Shown: positions 6,286 to 14,897 of the stretch, piece after piece
Numbering within the stretch: position 1 is the stretch's first letter
How the letters are laid out: every line of letters begins with the position of its first letter
NCBI GenBank assembly: GCA_002384055.1
Contig: DGAU01000016.1
Coordinates: forward strand, 52,428-104,428
Direction of reading: 5' to 3'
Origin: Flavobacteriaceae bacterium UBA4022
GTDB lineage: Bacteria; Bacteroidota; Bacteroidia; Flavobacteriales; Flavobacteriaceae
Length of the DNA: 52,001 bases
Program-made: the position numbers and the translations under genes
The notes under the pieces: model-generated
Told to the model about the DNA's origin: nothing
The model's database searches: none
The model's input: only the letters and a program-made list of their open reading frames with translations

Positions 6286-8769
6286 TTAATCCAAAATAAA
6301 AACGTGGGCATTGACAAAGAAGAGGCTATTGACAAAAAATTGTTTGCCATGTTCCCAGAAGGAGCGGAACATGACGTCGTCTGACAAATAAACCATGCTG
6401 CCCTGACCCATAGGGAATTCCCCAAAAATTAAACTATCGGTCAAGCCATCTTTTGCTTCCGGGCCTGAAAAACCAGAAACCGATTGCGCCGGACCCTCAA
6501 AATAACCCACATTGTAGCCTTGGCTCAGGCGTTGATAAGCCTTGTTGCCTTGCTTCAAGCTGTAATAAGTTTCGGGATAGCCGAAGGCCATAGGGTGTGA
6601 ATTGTCCAGATGTACCTTATAGATACTACCGGTTATCATGTCCTTAACGCCATCGCGTTCTCTCTGGCTATAGGGAACCATGTTGGCAACGTTATCCTGA
6701 TCTGCAGTATCTTTTTCGATGCTCTTGAGGCCAAATCCATCTTGGTCTGCAAACGCACTTAAGGCGCGGTCCAATGCAATTATTTTACCGCCTTCGCGCA
6801 CCCATGTTTTGAGGGCACTCATGGTGTCGCCTTGGGTCAAATCACGATACCACCCACTGGGCATAACCAATACATCAAAATTGCGCAATTGATCTACGTT
6901 GAATGAATCGGTGTTTAAGGGGGTAAACGGGTACTTCAGTTCTTGCTCCATAAAGTACCAAAGGGTTCCATAACTGAGGGATGAAACCCCTTCGCCCTTG
7001 AGTATGGCGATGCGTTGTTTGTTGATGATCTTGATGTCTGTAGATCCAAAATCAATTCCGTTGTCGCTAAATCCACTCGAAACCGCAACGATTGACCGCT
7101 GATGTGTGTTGGCTAAGGTGGTTACCGTCTGGGTGAAGTTTTGGTTTGTGCGGTTGTCACTTTTGGTAATGACTAAGCTCCCCGGGTCATAGCTTTTACC
7201 TGCAAAACGTAGTGGTTTTTCAGAAAAACGCACCTTGATTTCGCCTTGAAGTAAGGCACTCAAGAAAGCACCATCCGCGAGGTCGTTCCAGGGCATGATG
7301 TAGCCTGCAATGGATGATGCCGCTACGGTTTGTTGTTCCTTAAAAGTCGCGGCACTACCGCCAAGGGCTACCGTTTTATCGGTCACCACACAGTCCAAGC
7401 CAAAGGCATATGGCAGACTCCATGCTGTAATATCGTAAGTAAGGGGCTCTTCGAGTTCCGCGTCAGCTTCGAAAAGAACTTTAACCAATGTCCCTTTAGG
7501 CTGATTGGTTGATACCACCAGACCCCCATGAGTAGCCATAGAGCCATTAGATTGTGTTTGGTAGGACCATCCTTTAACCTCTTTGGTATTGGTGAATCCA
7601 TAACGGATATCATGAAGGTCTAGCAATTGGGTAAGCGCCTTTATTTTGTCTTGGTTTCCTGTCAATACAAATGTTTGCTGTGGCAAATCTTTGCGGTCAA
7701 AGAAGTCACGGAATTCACTATTGAGTTTGCTAGCGTTTTGTGAAGAAATTTCTACAGTCGCTAATCCTGTTGTGGTGTGGTGTGCCACTCGGTCGACTAA
7801 AGTGAGTTCATAACCCTCGTCTGTTGTGATGCCAAGCCCACCTCTTCCGTTACCTGCTTGCTCATAAGTCATGCCGATAGCACCCGTAAAAGTGGGATAG
7901 GTGTCACCATAGCTGGGGTAGAGTAAATCAAAAAATTGACGGGTGAAATACAGCCAACCTTCTTGATCAAAATAACGAGCGTTGTTTTGACCAATCTGTG
8001 TTTGAAATGCTTTTTGCCATGGCGTGATCACTTCATGAAATGGCGCTGCTGCTGGAGCAAAATAATAAGGCTCATTGATGCCTTGTTCATGAAAATCGAC
8101 ATGTACATGAGGAAGCCACTGGTTGTATAAAGCGATGCGCTGTTGGCTCTCGACTTGTTTGGCCCAAGCCCAGTCGCGATTCAAATCAAATAGGTAGTGG
8201 TTCGGACGCCCACCAGGCCAAGGTTCGTTGTGCTCATCAGCCATTTGACTCGGGTTATAAGGGGTGGCACGGACTTGATTGTACCAATTAGCATAGCGAT
8301 CTCGGCCATCTGGATTCACGCAAGGGTCCATGATGACTACCGTGTTTTGAAGCCAATCTTTATGGTTGGTGATGAGTTCATAAGCGGTTTGCATGGCGGC
8401 TTCCATACTCGAAGCCTCATTACCATGGACATTATAGCTGAGCCAAACCAGGGCGATGTCCAAATCGGCATAACCTTCTTTAAGGCCAGCTTGGGTTAGG
8501 TTTTGCATTTTTATAGTCTCTATGCGGGCGAGGTTTTCGGGTGTCGAAATAACAGCATAGGTGAGTGGTCGTCGTTCGTTGGTGGTGCCATATTGTTGGT
8601 AAGTGACCCATTCGGACTGCTCAGACAGATAGGTAAAATAGTTGACCATCGTGCCGTGGCGCGAAAATTCAGTACCTATGGTATAGCCCAAAAATTCACT
8701 TGGCGTGTTGACTTGACCCCACAAAGTGGCTTGGCAAAGGAGTAATCCAAAAATAAAAAGTCGATTCAT
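6286..8769 (-). CDS. Secreted M14 zinc carboxypeptidase with C-terminal GATase-like domain
   Basis: 827 residues. A signal peptide (residues 1-19, ending LWGQ) precedes an M14 peptidase domain with zinc ligands His115 and Glu118 (HGNE), His227 (DFHEQG), a substrate-binding NRDW segment near 197-200 and catalytic Glu303 (MTYEQAG). Residues from about 584 onward (KQRIAILKGEG..., VLVMPSGWY, WVREGGKIIAL) resemble the class I glutamine-amidotransferase-like fold, with no obvious catalytic Cys-His pair. M14 enzymes remove C-terminal amino acids or cleave peptides; this large secreted form is common in Flavobacteria. No T9SS sorting domain is seen, so periplasmic or outer-membrane release by another route. 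It stands alone, divergent from bshC. Confidence 0.9.
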   Translation of the reverse strand: MNRLFIFGLLLCQATLWGQVNTPSEFLGYTIGTEFSRHGTMVNYFTYLSEQSEWVTYQQYGTTNERRPLTYAVISTPENLARIETIKMQNLTQAGLKEGYADLDIALVWLSYNVHGNEASSMEAAMQTAYELITNHKDWLQNTVVIMDPCVNPDGRDRYANWYNQVRATPYNPSQMADEHNEPWPGGRPNHYLFDLNRDWAWAKQVESQQRIALYNQWLPHVHVDFHEQGINEPYYFAPAAAPFHEVITPWQKAFQTQIGQNNARYFDQEGWLYFTRQFFDLLYPSYGDTYPTFTGAIGMTYEQAGNGRGGLGITTDEGYELTLVDRVAHHTTTGLATVEISSQNASKLNSEFRDFFDRKDLPQQTFVLTGNQDKIKALTQLLDLHDIRYGFTNTKEVKGWSYQTQSNGSMATHGGLVVSTNQPKGTLVKVLFEADAELEEPLTYDITAWSLPYAFGLDCVVTDKTVALGGSAATFKEQQTVAASSIAGYIMPWNDLADGAFLSALLQGEIKVRFSEKPLRFAGKSYDPGSLVITKSDNRTNQNFTQTVTTLANTHQRSIVAVSSGFSDNGIDFGSTDIKIINKQRIAILKGEGVSSLSYGTLWYFMEQELKYPFTPLNTDSFNVDQLRNFDVLVMPSGWYRDLTQGDTMSALKTWVREGGKIIALDRALSAFADQDGFGLKSIEKDTADQDNVANMVPYSQRERDGVKDMITGSIYKVHLDNSHPMAFGYPETYYSLKQGNKAYQRLSQGYNVGYFEGPAQSVSGFSGPEAKDGLTDSLIFGEFPMGQGSMVYLSDDVMFRSFWEHGKQFFVNSLFFVNAHVFILD

Positions 8770-8838
8770 ATGGAGTGGTTTTTATTGAATGTTAAATATA
8801 ACAATAAGTCAAGTATTGGGAACAAACCAATAACTTTA

Positions 8839-8868
8839 TTGCCAAGACAACGAATCTATGTATTTTTG
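8839..8868 (+). promoter_or_regulatory. Bacteroidota-type promoter for bshC
   Basis: TTG at 8839-8841, 19-base spacer, TATTTTTG at 8861-8868, 21 bases before the bshC ATG; exact match to TTG-N19/20-TAnnTTTG. Confidence 0.75.
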
Positions 8869-8889
8869 TGCTGTCTCGAGGTATGAGTT

Positions 8890-10482
8890 ATGGATCCACA
8901 AAAGATTTCTTACGCTAAAACCAATCAATTTTCGGATTTGATCTGTGACTTTCTGGCCCAAAAGGAAGCGCTGACTCCTTTTTATCATCGTTTTCCTTAT
9001 TTGGATGAATTTAAAGGTCAGATACAGGACAAAGGCAAAAGCTTTTCCATGGAGCAGCGAGCGATACTGGTGCAGCAGCTTCAGAAGCAATATAGGGACC
9101 TTGCCATTAGTGCGCAAACCCAGTCAAATATCGACGCGCTGGCCCAAAAAACAACCTTTACAATCACCACAGGACACCAGCTCAATTTATTCACCGGGCC
9201 GTTGTACTTTTTGTATAAGATTATTGACGTCATTAATCTGGCCAAGCAACTGTCCGAGCGTTATCCGGAACACACTTTTGTGCCCGTTTATTGGATGGCG
9301 AGCGAAGACCATGATTTTGACGAGATCAATCATTTTCGCTTTTTTGAACAGACCTACGCTTGGGATGCACCCCATGGAGGCCCTGTAGGGCGTCTTCCGA
9401 CCAATAATATTGCTCCATTGTTTGATCCGTTGTCGCATCAGTGGGCCGGACATCCCTATGGCGCCCAATTATTAGACTGGTTCAAAACTGCCTACCAAAA
9501 AGAAACGCTCTCAGAGGCCACAAGAACTCTGGCCAATGCTCTTTTTAAGGAAGATGGATTGGTCGTGCTCGATGGAGATGACGCGTTACTCAAAAAGGCC
9601 TTTGTGCCGATAGCAAAAGCAGAATTAACGCAACAGGCTTGTGCTAAAGCCATCAACAAAACCACGCAGTCATTGACCGACTTGGGTTATCACAAGCAGG
9701 TGCACCCGCGGGAGATTAATTTGTTTTACTGTCAGGGCCAAACGCGCGGCCGTATCATCGCTCAGGACAATGGCTTTGTCGTGGATGGGAGCAAGCAAGA
9801 GTTTGAGACCCAGGCCCTGTTGGACCATATTGATGCGCACCCTGAGTGTATTTCTCCAAACGCTTTACTGCGCCCTGTTTATCAAGAGTTGATTTTGCCC
9901 AACTTGGCCTATGTTGGTGGTGGGGGTGAATTGGCCTATTGGCTTCAGCTCCGCGGTTGTTTTGATCTTCTGGAGCTGGATTTTCCGATGCTGGTCCTGA
10001 GGACTTCCGTGTTGTTAGTGTCTGAAAAAGTGCATCATAAATTGGCTCAGATGGACATCACCGTGGCCGAGCTATTTGCCAATGAGCAAGAACTCAGTAA
10101 AACTTTTATCCAAAAAACAACGGCAACACCTATAGATTTTTCACCACAACGTGCCGCTCTAAAGGGCCAATTTAAGGGGCTTTATGACTTGGCCAAAACA
10201 ACCGACGCTTCTTTTATTGGGGCCGTCGCGGCTCAAGAAAAAAAACAGCTCAACGGTTTAGATTATCTCGAAAAACGATTGCTTAGGGCCCAAAAGCGCA
10301 AGCATAAAGCGCAACTGGAACGCTTGATGGTTTTGCGTCAAGAATTGTTTCCAGGCGGTAATTTGCAGGAGCGAACCCATAATATGGCTCAATGGTATTT
10401 CAGTTATGGTCCCGATATTGTAGGGCAACTTAAAATGCAGATCAAACCCTTAGATTTTGAATTCCATATTTTGACAATTTAA
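8890..10482 (+). CDS. bshC: Bacillithiol synthase BshC (putative cysteine ligase)
   Basis: 530 residues, full family length. The diagnostic segment TTGHQLNLFTGPLYFLYKI lies at 93-111, followed by PVYWMASEDHDFDEINHF (132-149), both hallmarks of BshC. A coiled-coil region near the C-terminus (rich in Lys, Arg, Glu, Gln around 440-500) fits the known fold. BshC adds cysteine to glucosaminyl-malate in the last step of bacillithiol synthesis, giving the main low-molecular-weight thiol in many Bacteroidota and Firmicutes. bshA and bshB are not in this window. It has its own promoter and starts 57 bases before guaA. Confidence 0.94.
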   Translation: MDPQKISYAKTNQFSDLICDFLAQKEALTPFYHRFPYLDEFKGQIQDKGKSFSMEQRAILVQQLQKQYRDLAISAQTQSNIDALAQKTTFTITTGHQLNLFTGPLYFLYKIIDVINLAKQLSERYPEHTFVPVYWMASEDHDFDEINHFRFFEQTYAWDAPHGGPVGRLPTNNIAPLFDPLSHQWAGHPYGAQLLDWFKTAYQKETLSEATRTLANALFKEDGLVVLDGDDALLKKAFVPIAKAELTQQACAKAINKTTQSLTDLGYHKQVHPREINLFYCQGQTRGRIIAQDNGFVVDGSKQEFETQALLDHIDAHPECISPNALLRPVYQELILPNLAYVGGGGELAYWLQLRGCFDLLELDFPMLVLRTSVLLVSEKVHHKLAQMDITVAELFANEQELSKTFIQKTTATPIDFSPQRAALKGQFKGLYDLAKTTDASFIGAVAAQEKKQLNGLDYLEKRLLRAQKRKHKAQLERLMVLRQELFPGGNLQERTHNMAQWYFSYGPDIVGQLKMQIKPLDFEFHILTI

Positions 10483-10539
10483 TTAAGAAAAAAGGGCCAT
10501 CCAATAAAACCAAAACTAAAAAAGAAGTTATTTTTGACC

Positions 10540-12069
10540 ATGCAGAACAATGTCCTTATTCTTGATTTCGGGTCCCAATATACCCAGTTGATTGCCCGTC
10601 GTGTGCGTGAGCAAAATATTTATTGTGAGATCCATCCGTTCCATAATATTCCAGAAGATTTAAGTTCTTTTAAGGCGGTGATCCTTTCGGGTAGTCCTTT
10701 TTCGGTGCGTGCCGATGATGCGCCGCATCCAGATCTTTCTCAAATAAAAGGAAAGCTTCCCTTGCTGGCCGTATGTTATGGGGCACAATACTTGGCTCAT
10801 TTTAACGGGGGCTTGGTTAGCCCGAGTGCGCTAAGGGAGTATGGTCGTGCCAAATTATCCATCATAGCAAAGGATTCGGTTTTGTTTAAGGGGATTACTG
10901 ATGGCTCACAGGTTTGGATGAGCCATAGCGATACCATTGCTGAATTACCCGCTGGTGGTGTGCGACTGGCCAGTACTGAAGATGTGGCCAATGCAGCCTA
11001 TTGCATCGCGGGAGAAGATACTTATGCGATTCAATTTCATCCTGAAGTATATCACAGCACGGATGGCGCTCAATTACTCAAAAATTTTCTGATTGATATT
11101 GCCCAGATCAATCCAACCTGGACCCCTGCAGCCTTTGTCCAAACCGTAGTGCAAGATCTTAAAGACCAACTCGGCCAAGATCGTGTGGTTTTGGGCCTGA
11201 GTGGTGGCGTAGATTCTACGGTTGCGGCAGTGCTTTTGCACAAAGCCATTGGACCCAACCTCTACTGTATCTTTGTAAACAATGGCCTGCTGCGCAAAAA
11301 TGAATTTTCGAGTGTCTTGGACCAATATAAGGACATGGGGCTTAATGTCAAGGGCGTTGATGCCTCGCCGCAATTCATGACGGCACTTAGCGGTTTATCT
11401 GATCCTGAAGCCAAGCGCAAAGCCATTGGTTCGGCCTTTATTGATGTTTTTGATCAAGAGGCTCATCTTGTGGAAGAGGTACATTGGTTAGCACAAGGAA
11501 CAATTTATCCTGATGTGATTGAGAGTGTGTCGGTCAATGGTCCATCGGCAACCATCAAGTCGCATCATAATGTGGGTGGTTTGCCTGATTTCATGAAACT
11601 TAAAATTGTAGAGCCCTTACGGATGTTGTTTAAAGACGAGGTGAGACGCGTCGGAGCGCAACTCGGTATCGCTGCAGAACTCCTGGGCAGACATCCTTTT
11701 CCAGGGCCTGGTTTGGCGATCCGCATACTCGGTGACATTACTCCAGAAAAGGTGCAAATTCTCCAGGAAGTTGATGCCATTTTTATCGACGGCTTACGGA
11801 AGTGGGATTTATACGACAAAGTTTGGCAGGCTGGCGCTATTTTATTGCCGGTGCAAAGTGTGGGTGTTATGGGTGACGAACGAACCTACGAAAAGGTAGT
11901 TGCGTTGCGCGCCGTAGAGAGTACAGATGGAATGACGGCTGATTGGGTCAATTTACCTTATGAATTTTTGCAAGAGACCTCGAACCTCATCATCAACCGT
12001 GTGAAGGGCGTCAATCGTGTGGTCTATGATATCAGTTCAAAGCCCCCGGCAACCATAGAGTGGGAGTAG
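10540..12069 (+). CDS. guaA: GMP synthase (glutamine-hydrolysing)
   Basis: 509 residues from the ATG at 10540 (a TTG two codons upstream is less likely). The N-terminal class I amidotransferase domain has nucleophile Cys79 (AVCYGAQ) with His167 and Glu169 (FHPEV). The ATP-pyrophosphatase domain has the P-loop SGGVDS at 221-226, and the C-terminal dimerisation domain ends with the usual SSKPPATIEWE. The enzyme converts XMP to GMP using glutamine and ATP in the cytoplasm. All key residues are present and length is normal. It probably shares the bshC transcript. A TATTTTTG lies at 10529-10536, but it is too close to the start and lacks a -33 box. Confidence 0.98.
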   Translation: MQNNVLILDFGSQYTQLIARRVREQNIYCEIHPFHNIPEDLSSFKAVILSGSPFSVRADDAPHPDLSQIKGKLPLLAVCYGAQYLAHFNGGLVSPSALREYGRAKLSIIAKDSVLFKGITDGSQVWMSHSDTIAELPAGGVRLASTEDVANAAYCIAGEDTYAIQFHPEVYHSTDGAQLLKNFLIDIAQINPTWTPAAFVQTVVQDLKDQLGQDRVVLGLSGGVDSTVAAVLLHKAIGPNLYCIFVNNGLLRKNEFSSVLDQYKDMGLNVKGVDASPQFMTALSGLSDPEAKRKAIGSAFIDVFDQEAHLVEEVHWLAQGTIYPDVIESVSVNGPSATIKSHHNVGGLPDFMKLKIVEPLRMLFKDEVRRVGAQLGIAAELLGRHPFPGPGLAIRILGDITPEKVQILQEVDAIFIDGLRKWDLYDKVWQAGAILLPVQSVGVMGDERTYEKVVALRAVESTDGMTADWVNLPYEFLQETSNLIINRVKGVNRVVYDISSKPPATIEWE

Positions 12070-12091
12070 CAGATTAGCTTTAGAAATTTTT

Positions 12092-14107
12092 ATGAGAAAA
12101 ATGCGTTGGATATATATGGTGTTAAGTTTAGGGCTTTTTTTAAGTCCTCTCACAAGCCATGCCCAAGGGTCTTATGAAATTTACCACGTTGCACCAGGGG
12201 TTACAATAGAGCAGGTCTTAAAAGAATCCGGCATGTCTTATGCCGAATTGATCGCGATCAATCCAGAGGCCCAAACCAATTTTTCAGATGGATTAGCCTT
12301 GGTAGTTGCCCTGCCAAAAGGGATTCCGCGTGTATTTCGAACGCACAAAGTAAAGAAGAGAGAAACCCTATTTGGTATCGCCAAAAAATATGGCATTTCT
12401 ATTATTGACCTTAAAACGCACAACGAATTTTTGCTCATGCGCGGTATTGTCAAAGGGGATCCGTTGTCTGTTTTAGTGCCAAAGCCGCTGCCCTCTGAGC
12501 AAGAAATGCAAGCACTGCGCAGTAATTTTTCCAACCTTGTGGTCCAAAGTCATAGTGCCCGTCCAAAGGAAACCTTAACGGGAATTGCGCGGCTTTATGG
12601 ATTGACGCTTGCCGAAATACGCATTTTAAATCCGGGGATTTCTGACACCCTTGCCATAGGACAATCATTACAGGTCAAAAAAGTTGCCGTGGCCACTAGT
12701 GCTGTTTTGGATCAGGATTATTTTTATTACCAAGTGCTTCCGCGAGAAGGATTTTTTCGTTTGAAGCAAAAGTTAGGGATCACCAAGGAACAGATTGTTG
12801 CCCTTAATCCCTATGCTCAAGAGGGGTTAAAATTGGGTATGATTTTGAAAATACCAAATGCATTTGTCCCCAATAATGCATTGGATCCCGATAGCGTCGA
12901 TCTCAGAGATTTTGTTCGTGATTCGTCAGCGCACCGAATAAGTGTGCTGTTGCCCTTTCAGCTGACCGGATTTGTTCCGGATTCATTGCATCTCAATGAG
13001 CAACTACTGCAAGACAATAAAACGATCCGGGTTGCTTTGGATTTTTATAGTGGTGTGCTTATGGCAGCTGAAGAGGCCAAGGCCTACGGTATTTCTGTTG
13101 CGCTAGATGTCTATGACACCCAGGGGAAGCCCGAAGTTGTGCGTGAACTTTTGGCCACATCTGATCTAGGTCAAAGTGACGCTGTCATTGGTCCGCTTTT
13201 GAGCGCCAATGTGGTATTGGTCGCCAACGCGCTGGCAGGGTCTTCGGTGCCTGTTATTTCGCCGCTCAGCAATCGTTCTGTCCGTTCTTCCCAAAATGTT
13301 GTAGAAACCCTTCCAAAAGACGAGGTCTTGGAACGCCATATGATAGATTATCTGTTAGAACATCACCAGGGCAAGCAGATCCTCTATATTGGAGACGAAA
13401 CAGCCTCGGCCAAAACACTTTTACTGCATCAATTACCCAATACCAAGGTGTTGCATCCCCAAGAGCAGGGATTTATTCGCCCCGAAGATATCTTAGAAAA
13501 ACTCTCTGAAACCAAAGAAAATTGGGTCGTTTTGTCGTCAAAAAACCCGGTCATCCTCAGCAGTGTGATTGGGGTGCTCAATGGGATGACTTATTACCAG
13601 AATCAGTTGTCCGCAAAAGAAGACAAAAAACAAGAGGATGTTGAGGAGCCTGCCAAGCACTACTTGGTCCGCTTGTTTACTACAGATAAAAATGCCGCGT
13701 TCGATTTTGACGATATCACCAATCTGAATTTAGCAAACTTGAATTTTACGTTCCCCTCGGTGAGTAAGCCTTATGCCTTGAGTGATGAAGAAAATCCTTT
13801 TTTGACTGCCTACAAAGCAGCCTATGGCATATATCCGAACCGTTTCGCCGTAAGAGGATATGACGTGACACTCGATGTGCTTTTACGTCTGTCTCAAGCG
13901 TCTGGCGACTTATTTAAGGAACTACAGGCCGATTCAGAAACTGAGTATATCGAAAATAAATTCCGCTACCAGAAGAATAATCAAGGTAGTTTTGTGAATC
14001 AGGCGTTTTATTTGCTCCGCATAAACGCGGATCTAGAGATGGTCGTGGTCAATGGGCTAGATGTGGTGCTTGAGCGTCCCAAAAGATCAAAACAACCAAA
14101 AAAATGA
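12092..14107 (+). CDS. LysM repeat protein with periplasmic-binding-protein (PBP1-like) domain
   Basis: 671 residues. Signal peptide 1-25 (cleavage near SHAQ). Four LysM-like modules are visible at about 29-75 (degenerate), 84-130 (THKVKKRETLFGIAKKYGIS), 152-197 and 211-256; these bind peptidoglycan. From about residue 290 the protein resembles type I periplasmic-binding proteins (IRVALDFYSGVLMAAEEA, AVIGPLLSANVVLVANAL, VPVISPLSN). The fusion is recurrent downstream of guaA in Flavobacteria. The binding domain resembles LpoA-type and amino-acid-binding proteins, so a role in sensing or activating wall synthesis is an inference. Its stop overlaps the next start by four bases (ATGA). Confidence 0.85.
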   Translation: MRKMRWIYMVLSLGLFLSPLTSHAQGSYEIYHVAPGVTIEQVLKESGMSYAELIAINPEAQTNFSDGLALVVALPKGIPRVFRTHKVKKRETLFGIAKKYGISIIDLKTHNEFLLMRGIVKGDPLSVLVPKPLPSEQEMQALRSNFSNLVVQSHSARPKETLTGIARLYGLTLAEIRILNPGISDTLAIGQSLQVKKVAVATSAVLDQDYFYYQVLPREGFFRLKQKLGITKEQIVALNPYAQEGLKLGMILKIPNAFVPNNALDPDSVDLRDFVRDSSAHRISVLLPFQLTGFVPDSLHLNEQLLQDNKTIRVALDFYSGVLMAAEEAKAYGISVALDVYDTQGKPEVVRELLATSDLGQSDAVIGPLLSANVVLVANALAGSSVPVISPLSNRSVRSSQNVVETLPKDEVLERHMIDYLLEHHQGKQILYIGDETASAKTLLLHQLPNTKVLHPQEQGFIRPEDILEKLSETKENWVVLSSKNPVILSSVIGVLNGMTYYQNQLSAKEDKKQEDVEEPAKHYLVRLFTTDKNAAFDFDDITNLNLANLNFTFPSVSKPYALSDEENPFLTAYKAAYGIYPNRFAVRGYDVTLDVLLRLSQASGDLFKELQADSETEYIENKFRYQKNNQGSFVNQAFYLLRINADLEMVVVNGLDVVLERPKRSKQPKK

Positions 14108-14532
14108 GTACAGCAATAGTTACCTATATCGGTGGTTTACGAACCCAAAATAAGCATCTAAAATCCGGAGCGACCTACACCACGGACGCTCCCTTGGACA
14201 ACCATGGTTTGGGTCAAGCATTTTCTCCAACTGATACTATGGCCACAGCTTTGGCTAACTGCATGTTGACGACCATGGCGATCAAATGCGCGTCAAAGGG
14301 CATAGCCTTCGAAAACGCTTGGGCTGAGGTAACCAAAATCATGCAAGACACGCCCAGACGTATTGGCCAAATTATTGTGGTGCTTCATCTGTCTTCGGCC
14401 TATGATCAAAAGACAAGGGTTCTCTTGGAGCGCATCGCCCAACATTGCCCGGTTGGATTAAGCATTCATCCAGAGGTGCTCATCGAAACATCATTTGTCT
14501 ACCAGGAGATCGCCAGCCATGATCTTCTCTAA
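14104..14532 (+). CDS. OsmC/Ohr-family peroxiredoxin-like protein
   Basis: 142 residues with the OsmC fold signature: a strand-rich N-terminus, then ANCMLTTMAIK (Cys53) and HCPVGLSI (Cys115), which correspond to the peroxidatic and resolving cysteines. Family members reduce organic hydroperoxides using thiols. Co-occurrence with bshC upstream in the same strand run may be meaningful, since bacillithiol could supply reducing power, but this is speculation. Translationally coupled at both ends: ATGA overlap with the LysM gene and a 14-base overlap with the DUF3820 gene. Confidence 0.9.
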   Translation: MSTAIVTYIGGLRTQNKHLKSGATYTTDAPLDNHGLGQAFSPTDTMATALANCMLTTMAIKCASKGIAFENAWAEVTKIMQDTPRRIGQIIVVLHLSSAYDQKTRVLLERIAQHCPVGLSIHPEVLIETSFVYQEIASHDLL

Positions 14533-14737
14533 AACGCACCTTGTCGTGTTGGCTAATTATAAAATGCCATTCGGGCGTTATAAAGGGCAGCGTCTTTTGT
14601 TTTTGCCCGAAGCATACTTTGTTTGGTTTGCACAAAAAGGTTGGCCACAAGGAACCCTCGGAAATTATATGAGGGAGATGTATGAGCTCAAATCTCAGGG
14701 TCTCGAGGATTTATTGCGCCCATTAGTAGAGCGATAA
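14519..14737 (+). CDS. DUF3820 small protein
   Basis: 72 residues from the ATG at 14519. An in-frame TTG at 14495 would add eight residues, but the ATG gives the typical length and follows an AGGAG at 14503-14507, one of the few Shine-Dalgarno-like sequences here. The core MPFGRYKGQRLLFLPEAYFVWF then KGWPQGTLGNYMREMYELK is the DUF3820 pattern. Pfam describes the family as a putative quorum-sensing-regulated virulence factor, but a biochemical function is not established. It overlaps the OsmC gene by 14 bases. Confidence 0.88.
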   Translation: MIFSKTHLVVLANYKMPFGRYKGQRLLFLPEAYFVWFAQKGWPQGTLGNYMREMYELKSQGLEDLLRPLVER

Positions 14738-14834
14738 AACATCATTTAAAGCACTTATCCAATCACAATTGAGCGGGCAACGTCACTTGAGATAAATAAA
14801 ACGCCAATCTGTTTATTCTTTATAGAGAAATTCA

Positions 14835-14865
14835 TTGGGAGCTAGGCAATTATCTTTTATCTTTG
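14835..14865 (+). promoter_or_regulatory. Bacteroidota-type promoter for pyrG
   Basis: TTG at 14835-14837, 20-base spacer, TATCTTTG at 14858-14865; exact consensus match, 32 bases before the pyrG ATG. It rules out the longer upstream in-frame start at 14835. Confidence 0.78.
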
Positions 14866-14897
14866 AATCCCGTATAGGTAATACCAATCAACACTTT

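Noticed and set aside
10529..10536. TATTTTTG just before guaA as a promoter
   Set aside because: It ends three bases before the ATG and no TTG stands at the -33 position; guaA more likely shares the bshC transcript.
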